Positions 56,581 through 64,000 of a stretch of DNA of 64,000 nucleotides are shown in pieces. Made by a program: the position numbers and the translations under genes. The notes beneath the pieces are model-generated. The model made no database searches, was not told where the DNA came from, and saw nothing but the letters and a program-made list of their open reading frames with translations. Source of the DNA: Hygrophila difformis (Eukaryota; Streptophyta; Magnoliopsida; Lamiales; Acanthaceae); contig JAOANR010000010.1 of assembly GCA_030278955.1 (NCBI GenBank), positions 16,289,086-16,353,085 of the forward strand, in the 5' to 3' direction. How positions within the stretch are numbered: the stretch's first letter is position 1; every line of letters starts with the position of its first letter.

Positions 56581-57926
56581 TCATATAATAATCACCTCAC
56601 AACAGTACAATTCCACCAATACCATAATGTTAAAAGGCATTAAATTACCATTAGACAAAACTATTTGCAAGGGCAAATCTAACAAGGAGTTCCAACAGAA
56701 TGCTATGAAATTGGTATAGACCAGTACACATCTTTATGTATAATACATATACATACACGACACATTACTCAAGCCACAATTCCACCGAATTGTATAATCA
56801 TGTATTAGTATATCATAATCCTTAACTCAGAAAAGTGGTGATCAACTACCTGGGTCATAGTGAATAATTAATAAAAGAATTAACCTAATCAAATCTCATT
56901 ATTATACTCATAATAAATATTTATACAGGCACAAACAAATTAACAAGTTGAATCAAGATTTTCTCGTACACTACTAAACTGTACAATATCATAGCATTTC
57001 GATTGCTCAAGACATTCGTATATACATATACCTGCTCATGAATATCAAAATGAAATTGTTGAGGACAATAATATTACGAGAACTCCTTAACCACACCAAC
57101 TTGTAAATCTAAATATATAAAATCCATAGATGTATTATACAAATGCATAAAACCAAGTTTACTTAATCACATGGCAAAATTAAATAAAAAGTTCAATGCC
57201 TGCACGTGTACCATTGGAGAATAAATTTATGAATACTCTTCCTACTAGCTCAATTAGTCAAACAATGAAATCAAGTCTATCTCCAAATCAAGTCTCCTCC
57301 CCCTTTACACTTAATTAATTAATTAACAAAATAGAATCAAGTATGTCATTTAATGCACAAAGTCGAACTCACCCTCACTACTTGCAAGTGGAAACTAATT
57401 CTATACACTAACAGTCAAAGTAAAAATAGGGGTACTAGTTTAATATATGGAATTAAGACATGTGAATACTTGCTAAATATTTTTATCGTTAAGAGTAGAC
57501 AATGACAATAAAATTTGCCCATGAACAAGTATATTCCTCAATTTAATCTACAACTCATGTACTTACTAGAATCAATTTTGACATATACCAAGTTTAGTCA
57601 AACAACTTAGCATTTAACATAAAAAGAATGCACAATATCCAACAACTAATCCAGTTATACAACTCTGTCAACTCACCAACATGTGCAATAAATTCATATT
57701 CCACAACCCCCAATTTATCCTCATATTTTCCCAAATCCAGTGATTGTTACAATGTTCAACACCATATCTGAGATTAAACAATTAATAAGCTGCTCAACTA
57801 TTATTACCAATTAACCACCATAAAACTTATTTCCAAAGACTAGTATTCATCAGTTAACAACAATAAAACTTATATATACTGAACACTCATTTAGTCGAAA
57901 ATTATCCATCATCATAATTATAATTA

Positions 57927-58318
57927 TATTATGCATGTAAACAAAACATGTGAATGTCTAGTGTTCAACATCCATGTTCATGCCTTGATCATAAGGTTAG
58001 ACATGTGAAAGTCTTGAAATGTATATGCCTTGATTATGAGGTTAGTAAATAGTGAGAGGATAAAAAAGTTTATAAATAGCCTATGTAATGTATTGAGAAG
58101 TTAAGTTAGAAAAAATTTTATGCAAGCTTAATACTTGTTTCATTTCATAGCCATAATTATTACACTTTATCCATTTTATTATCCCACTTTTAAACTTCCT
58201 TTCTTTCATCATTTAATCCCAATTTCCATTACAATACTTCCACTATAAACACAAGCTAATAAGCCATATACCATTTTATTGTACACATACATAAATAAAG
58301 ATAGTTATTTCTATAACA
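57927..58318 (+). repeat. 5' LTR of the copia element
   Basis: It runs from TATTATGCATG to CTATAACA. TATA box in TTTATAAATAGCC (about 58,070) and AATAAAG near 58,304. Confidence 0.9.
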
Positions 58319-58334
58319 CGTTATCAGCACGAGG
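58319..58334 (+). promoter_or_regulatory. Primer binding site, apparently internal tRNA-Ile (half-tRNA priming)
   Basis: CGTTATCAGCACGAGG follows the LTR directly. It does not end in the usual TGG complement of CCA. It is the complement of CTCGTGCTGATAACG, which matches the anticodon arm of a plant tRNA-Ile (anticodon GAU) as I recall it. Internal tRNA priming is established for Drosophila copia and yeast Ty5. Confidence 0.55.
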
Positions 58335-58395
58335 AGACTCTGTCCAGATTATCATTTGAGGTATAATATCTTATTTCTAAACTTTCAATAAGATT

Positions 58396-59433
58396 ATGGC
58401 TAACCTTGCAAAGCAGGAATTTGCTCCCTTAACTGTTGAAGGAAGCAATTATATGTCCTGGGCCCGAGATGTAAAAATGCATCTTACTTCAATGGGTCTG
58501 GAAGATACTATTGCTGAAGGCAAAAATCCCAGCCATCAAAATCAGGCAAAAGCCATGATTTTCTTGTGCCATCATATCGAAGAGGCACTTAAAATGGAGT
58601 ACGTGACTGTGGAATCCCCACTGGCATTGTGGGAAAAGCTGAAAGAAAGATATGATAATCTTAAAAAGACGGTGCTTCCAAAAGCCCTTGATGACTGGAC
58701 AAACCTGAGACTTCAGGATTTTAAAACAGTCCGGGAATATAATTCCGCTGTGTTCAAAATTACGGCCCAATTGCAATTATGTGGGCAAAAGATATCTGAA
58801 GCAGAAATGCTTGAAAAAACGTATTCTACGTTTCATGCTAAAAACTCAGTATTGAGTGAGACATACCGTCAAAAAGGTTTTCAGAGATATTCTGATCTTA
58901 TCACCTGCTTATTATTGGCTGAACAAAACAGCCTATTGTTGTTGAGAAATCATGAATCTAGGCCCGCAGGTGCAAAACCGTTCCCTGAGGTGAACGCGGC
59001 TCAATCATCGAAATATGTGCGTGATCGTGGGCACTTTAAAAATCAAAATGATGATCGTGGCCAAAATCGGTATCACAATCGAGGCAGAGGTGAATCATCT
59101 CGTCAAAATAATTATCGAAATAAGCCTCGATTTGAGCAAAATCGCAGATATGATACCAGAAGGCCTTACAAACCACAACAAAGAAATTATGCAAGAAAGC
59201 ATAAACAAAATGATGAAATTTGTGATCGTTGTGGAATTAAAGGCCATATGGCTCAAACATGCCACACAGCTAAACACTTAGCTGAATTGTATCAGGCCTC
59301 GAAACGAAAAGAAAGACCAGGTGTTGAAGCACATCATAATGCCCACGATGATACTTATGATGATATATTAAATGATAATATCACGCACCTGGAAGCTGAT
59401 GATTTTGTTGAGCCAGATACTGTTACCAAATAA
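58396..59433 (+). CDS. gag: Gag of the copia element
   Basis: An intact 345-residue frame begins MANLAKQEFAPLTVEGSNY, with the copia gag core (LWEKLKERYDNLKK, FKTVREYNSAVFKI). An Arg/Asn-rich stretch and one zinc knuckle CDRCGIKGHMAQTC (about residue 275) follow. It ends with TAA. About 170 bp of AT-rich, non-coding DNA lies before the pol frame. In relatives gag and pol are usually continuous, so this gap may be an intron-like or lineage-specific feature. Confidence 0.9.
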   Translation: MANLAKQEFAPLTVEGSNYMSWARDVKMHLTSMGLEDTIAEGKNPSHQNQAKAMIFLCHHIEEALKMEYVTVESPLALWEKLKERYDNLKKTVLPKALDDWTNLRLQDFKTVREYNSAVFKITAQLQLCGQKISEAEMLEKTYSTFHAKNSVLSETYRQKGFQRYSDLITCLLLAEQNSLLLLRNHESRPAGAKPFPEVNAAQSSKYVRDRGHFKNQNDDRGQNRYHNRGRGESSRQNNYRNKPRFEQNRRYDTRRPYKPQQRNYARKHKQNDEICDRCGIKGHMAQTCHTAKHLAELYQASKRKERPGVEAHHNAHDDTYDDILNDNITHLEADDFVEPDTVTK

Positions 59434-59603
59434 TATATTATATAGCTATATATATTTTACTTGTCTTTTATAATTCCTGTTTAATATAAATAATGATATC
59501 TTATACTTCCCTTTTATTATCCATGTATAATATAAATATGCTTTCGCATTAATAATATTTATATTGCTGATGTTTATTAACATTCTTATATTCTTGTAAA
59601 GAA

Positions 59604-61262
59604 ATGGATGCTGGAAATTCAAAAGTCGGAGATGATATCTGCCTCATTGACAGTGCAACAACGCATAGCATTTTGAAAAGCAAAAGCTATTTCTCCAATT
59701 TAAAATTGGAAAAGACCGCAGTGAAAACTATAAGCGGTAATGCAAAATGCATTGAAGGCTCCGGTAGAGCTGTTATATTTCTCCCTGAAGGGACAAAAAT
59801 GGCAATTGAAAATGCCTTGTTCTCATGCAAAGCTCGAAGAAATTTACTGAGCTTCAATGATATTCGAAAAAATGGATATCACATTGAAACTTCAAAAGAG
59901 GCAGATCACGAGTATCTTTTGATAACTCGAATTGAAAATGGCAAAAAATTTGTGAATGAAAAATTGCCATGTTACTCCTCTGGCTTATACTATACAAAAA
60001 TATGTGCCGCAGAAATACATAACCTAGTAGGCTTGAAAGCTACTAGTGAATTTATTACCTGGCACGATAGACTTGGGCATCCTGGCAGTGTAATGCTGAG
60101 GCGAATTATTGAAAATTCAAATGGCCATACATTGAAAAGGCAAATGATATTGAACCCAAATGAGTTCAATTGTGCAGCCTGTTCACAAGGGAAATTGATA
60201 ACCAGACCATCTCCAGTAAAAGTGGGAATTGAATCCCCTACATTCCTAGAAAGAATTCAAGGCGATATATGTGGACCTATTGATCCACCGTGTGGACCTT
60301 TCAAGTACCTTATGGTATTAATTGATGCGTCATCACGCTGGTCACACGTTTGTTTATTATCAACTCGCAATTTGGCATTCGCAAGATTACTTGCACAAAT
60401 TATAAAATTGCGAGCACAGTTTCCAGATCATCCGATAAAGAAAATACGCCTTGATAATGCTGGAGAATATACATCACATGCATTTGATGATTTCTGCATG
60501 TCGATTGGAATTACGGTTGAACATCATGTGCCTCATGTGCACACGCAAAATGGTCTGGCAGAATCATTTATTAAGCGATTGCAATTAATTGCAAGACCCT
60601 TGTTAATGAAATCAAGACTCCCTGTTTCTGCTTGGGGACATGCTATATTGCATGCAGCCGCACTTGTGAAAATAAGGCCGACAAGCTATCATAGCTACTC
60701 CCCTACACAAATTGTGTTTGGAAAGGAGCCCAATATATCCCACTTGCGAATTTTTGGGTGTGCGGTTTATGTACCGATTGCGCCACCACAACGCACAAAA
60801 ATGGGACCTCAAAGAAGGTTGGGCATATATGTCGGGTATGAATCACCCTCGATTATTAAATATCTTGAGCCAAAAACGGGTGATTTATTTACTGCAAGAT
60901 TTGCAGACTGTCACTTTGATGAAACTCAATTCCCGACATTAGGGGGAGGAAATGATCAACTGAAAAAGGAAATATCTTGGCAAAGTCCATTTGATTTCCT
61001 TGATCCTCGTACAAGGCAATGCGAACTTGAAGTTCAAAGAATTGTGCATTTGCAGGGAATTGCAAATCAATTACCCGATGCTTTTAATGATGCTGCTAAA
61101 GTCACAAAATCATATATAAATGATGCAGCAAATGCACCAGCCAATATAAATGTCCCAGAATGGCAAATTCCAAGTGCAAATGAACCTACTGCATGCCTGA
61201 AGCGTGGTAGGCCTTTGGGTTCCAAGGATAAAAATCCACGAAAGAAGAAAATTATTCCATCA
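59604..61262 (+). pseudogene. pol: Copia Pol, protease-integrase half
   Basis: The frame starts MDAGNSKVGDD, with the protease active site in LIDSATTHS. A GAG-pre-integrase zinc region WHDRLGHPG with CAAC is next, followed by an integrase DDE core: D in QGDICGPI, D in IRLDNAGEY, and E in NGLAESFIKR. The C-terminus carries FGCAVYVPI and a linker. The frame is then abruptly joined at about 61,262 to a later part of reverse transcriptase in another frame. Confidence 0.9.
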
Positions 61263-62422
61263 AATTGCAAAAATCGTTGTATGGGCTCAAGCAATCTGGC
61301 CGAATGTGGTACAACCGCCTCAGTGAAAGTTTGATAAAGGAATGCTATACAAATGACCCGATCAGCCCTTGTGTATTTATAAAGAAAAATGGGTCAGAAT
61401 TTGTGATCGTCGCAGTCTATGTTGACGATTTAAATCTAATTGGAACTCCTGAAGAGTTGAAAAAGGCGGTCGAATATCTGAAAAAGGAGTTTGAAATCAA
61501 AGATTTCGGGAAAACGAAATTTTGCCTTGGCCTACAAATTGAGCATTTGGAAATGGGCATATTTGTTCATCAATCAGCTTATACCCAAAAGGTATTAAAG
61601 CAATTTCGAATGGATTATGCTCATCCGCTAAATAATCCAATGGTCGTTCGGGCACTTGATCCTGCAAATGATCCATTTAGGCCAAAAGAAGATAATGAAG
61701 AGCAACTTGGCCCAGAAATCCCATATTTAAGCGCAATTGGTGCGTTAATGTATCTTGCAAACAGCACGCGACCTGATATCGCGTTTGCAGTCAATCTACT
61801 CGCAAGATTCAGCTCTTGCCCTACTCAACGACATTGGAAAGGCATAAAGCATGTTTTTCGCTATCTCCAAGGAACAATTGATCTTGGGTTATTTTACCCA
61901 AAAGACTCTCGACATGAGTTAATTGGCTATGCCGATGCCGGTTATTTATCAGATCCACACAAAGCCAAATCTCAAACAGGCTATATCTTCACGTGTGGTG
62001 GAACTGCTATCTCTTGGAGGTCAATGAAGCAGACTCTAACTGCTACTTCTTCTAATCATGCCGAAATATTAGCAATCCATGAAGCAAGTCGAGAATGTGT
62101 TTGGTTGAGGTCAATGACTCAACATATATTGAAGAGTTGTGGTTTAATCATTGAACCACAAATGCCCCCAACAATTTTATTTGAAGATAATTCGGCTTGT
62201 GTAGCCCAGTTGAAAGGGGGTTATATCAAAGGAGATAGAACGAAGCATATTTCACCAAAATTCTTCTACACTCATGATCTTCAAAAGAATGGTGAAGTCG
62301 ATGTGCAACAAATTCGATCAGAAAATAATTTAGCGGATCTATTTACCAAGGCATTGCCGACTGCAACATTCGAGAAGCTCGTGAAGAAAATTGGAATGCG
62401 GCGGCTTCGAGATTTAAAATAA
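61257..62422 (+). pseudogene. pol: Copia Pol, reverse transcriptase C-terminal half and RNase H
   Basis: It begins inside RT at KLQKSLYGLKQSGRMWYNRL, retains the catalytic YVDD (AVYVDDLNL) and the RNase H domain (YADAGYLSD, SSNHAEILAIHEASREC, EDNSACVAQL). The N-terminal RT region, including the first catalytic Asp, is gone, so about 250-300 codons are missing by comparison with the family. The end is followed by the polypurine tract. Confidence 0.9.
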
Positions 62423-62548
62423 TGTCCAAATTAGGGGGAGCATCTGATACAAGAATACTGTACTCTTTTTCCTTCACTTGGATTTTTTCCCACTGGGTTT
62501 TTTCCAAGTAAGGTTTTAACGAGGCATATTCTTCGTATTGACGACATT

Positions 62549-62558
62549 CAAGGGGGAG
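62549..62558 (+). promoter_or_regulatory. Polypurine tract of the copia element
   Basis: CAAGGGGGAG directly abuts the 3' LTR start TATTATG. It is a textbook copia polypurine tract and independently fixes the LTR start. Confidence 0.9.
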
Positions 62559-62949
62559 TATTATGCATGTAAACAAAACATGTGAATGTCTAGTGTTCAA
62601 CATCCATGTTCATGCCTTGATCATAAGGTTAGACATGTGAAAGTCTTGAAATGTATATGCCTTGATTATGAGGTTAGTAAATAGTGAGAGGATAAAAAAG
62701 TTTATAAATAGCCTATGTAATGTATTGAGAAGTTAAGTTAGAAAAATTTTATGCAAGCTTAATACTTGTTTCATTTCATAGCCATAATTATTACACTTTA
62801 TCCATTTTATTATCCCACTTTTAAACTTCCTTTCTTTCATCATTTAATCCCAATTTCCATTACAATACTTCCACTATAAACACAAGCTAATAAGCCATAT
62901 ACCATTTTATTGTACACATACATAAATAAAGATAGTTATTTCTATAACA
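62559..62949 (+). repeat. 3' LTR of the copia element
   Basis: It matches the 5' LTR apart from one base fewer in an A-run (near 62,745). Confidence 0.9.
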
Positions 62950-64000
62950 AATTATAATTTATCATAATAATAACAATTACTCATGTCTAACCACCCAAGT
63001 ATTCAACACTTTCCCATATTCCATGATCTCCCGAGTAATTCTACATTCAACAATTACTCAATTATTTAACCAAATCCAACCCTTTCAAGAGAGTTCAAAA
63101 TGAACTTTATCAATCATCAATTTAACAAGAAATCCACAATTTCTCAATTCAATCAACAATCTAATCAATGCCAACTTAAACACCAATGGCTAAAATTCTC
63201 ATCTCCCCAACACAATTTAATTTCCAAATCAACCACAATATTCCAACCCTCCAACAATCAACACATATCGCCTCAATTCCACATAAATCCATCAATTAGC
63301 AATCTCCCATCTCACACACTTTAACCAATAATTTAGAATTAATCAACTTTATTGAAACCTCCACATGCTCCAATTTCTCAAACTTAAGCCACTTACACCC
63401 AAAATTAAACAATAAATTATTCCATTCACCAAGAATAAACATAGAAATCACAATACCATTTTCCAATCATATTGCCAATGCCCAATTTAACACAATAGAT
63501 AATCAACACCAAATTAATTCAATCACCTAACAATATATCAAATTCGAACTCACTGAAGGAGGGCAAGGAAGAGAAGAACGTGAAAGAAGAATAAGAATAG
63601 AAAATAGGATAAGGCCAGCCATCGTCGTCACTGTCCGGCCGCCCATATCGGAGGGCACCACTGCCGTCACCCACTGCTTGATGCGCAGCGGCAACTGCCT
63701 TGGCGTTGCACGGCTGTGTGCGACACCGTCACCACTGGTCGGGGCCGACTGCCCCGACCTCCGTTCCATCACTGTCCACCGATGCGCAGCGGTGGTTCCG
63801 CCGTTGTTCTTATTTCCGGTGAAGAAAGGGGGAAGAAAGAAAAGGGAGAAAGGAAGGAAAATCCCCAACACAAAATAAATACACATAATTTCCCTTGCCT
63901 GAATAAATCGAGCCTCATACGTCTTGAATCTTCAACCATGGTTACTTTGTTCTCCCTTCCAATTTATCGATCCAAAGCCTGCCCTAGCTGCTGCATTCTT

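Larger units (their letters stand above)
57922..62954 (+). mobile_element. Young Ty1/copia retrotransposon with target duplication and internal deletion
   Basis: LTRs at 57,927-58,318 and 62,559-62,949 appear identical but for one A in a run. AATTA flanks both sides (57,922-57,926 and 62,950-62,954). Order is gag, protease, integrase, reverse transcriptase, RNase H, as in copia. The LTRs begin TATTATGCATG, so the usual TG start is TA in both. A deletion removed the first half of reverse transcriptase, so this copy cannot move alone. Confidence 0.92.
55411..64000 (-). mobile_element. Long LTR (partial in window) inserted in the protease gene, carrying a nested copia element
   Basis: It starts TGTAACGCCCC immediately after coding sequence. 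Features resembling the LTRs at 5.7 and 10.8 kb (a block with CAGTACAAAGTACTGAGCAAG, a GC-rich patch at 63,600-63,800, a hairpin-rich stretch) suggest a Ty3-type LTR read on the minus strand. The other end is not in the window. Apart from the nested copia (57,922-62,954), the sequence is AT-rich and non-coding. Confidence 0.6.

Noticed and set aside
57922..57931. Copia LTR starting at the TG in TGCATG (57,932)
   Set aside because: That choice gives flanks that do not match. Starting at TATTATG gives a perfect AATTA duplication and an abutting polypurine tract.
63527..63886. 119-codon minus-strand gene starting in a GC-rich patch
   Set aside because: It lies in the GC-rich part of a long LTR, has no known domain, and parallels the spurious frames in the other LTRs.

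Overview
This is a repeat-dense window from a flowering plant nuclear genome, probably a eudicot. There are no bacterial-type operons. Almost every recognisable coding region belongs to a transposable element or an endogenous virus. Introns, LTRs with matching 5-bp target duplications, Helitron, MULE, Ty3, Ty1/copia, LINE, SINE and MITE signatures all occur, separated by AT-rich DNA. I found no intact ordinary host gene.

Layout. 1-3.4 kb: a decayed Helitron replication-initiator gene (minus strand) that runs off the left edge. 5.75-13.74 kb: a very young 7,994-bp LTR element with two 2,976-bp LTRs, a gag ORF, no pol, and the target duplication CAAAG. 13.79-16.27 kb: a related solo LTR (duplication AAACA). 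18.17-23.53 kb: a Reina-like Ty3 chromovirus (duplication GCCTC) with a chromodomain and four coding breaks. It split a roughly 2-kb segment whose paralogue lies at 38.1-40.0 kb. 25.7-29.5 kb: several MITEs and tRNA-derived SINE-like pieces. 28.15-36 kb: pieces of an endogenous caulimovirid (primer site, small ORFs, coat-like region, terminal ORF, promoter and poly(A) region), invaded by a MULE-type MITE and by a Ty3 LTR that itself carries a 5'-truncated LINE. 37.5-38.0 kb: a minisatellite.

40.1-55.4 kb: a large MULE, the most interesting locus. A multi-exon MuDR-type transposase gene (plus strand, 41.5-45.7 kb) converges on a multi-exon Ulp1/C48 protease-like gene (minus strand, 55.4-53.8 kb), the gene pair of Kaonashi-type MULEs. 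Between their 3' ends lie about 7.6 kb of seven consecutive long palindromes. They are built from apparent host gene fragments: a CLASSY (CLSY)-like SNF2 remodeler, a SINA-like RING segment, and unidentified exons. If transcribed, these would fold into long hairpins. Because CLSY proteins act in RNA-directed DNA methylation, a hairpin against CLSY would be a candidate RNA-based anti-silencing device. That function is inference and untested.

55.4-64 kb: the protease gene is cut by a long LTR (starting at 55,411) that continues past the right edge. It carries a nested young Ty1/copia element (57.93-62.95 kb) with nearly identical LTRs but a large internal deletion in reverse transcriptase. Two unrelated long LTRs in the window carry arrays of tiny hairpins, a shared structural theme.
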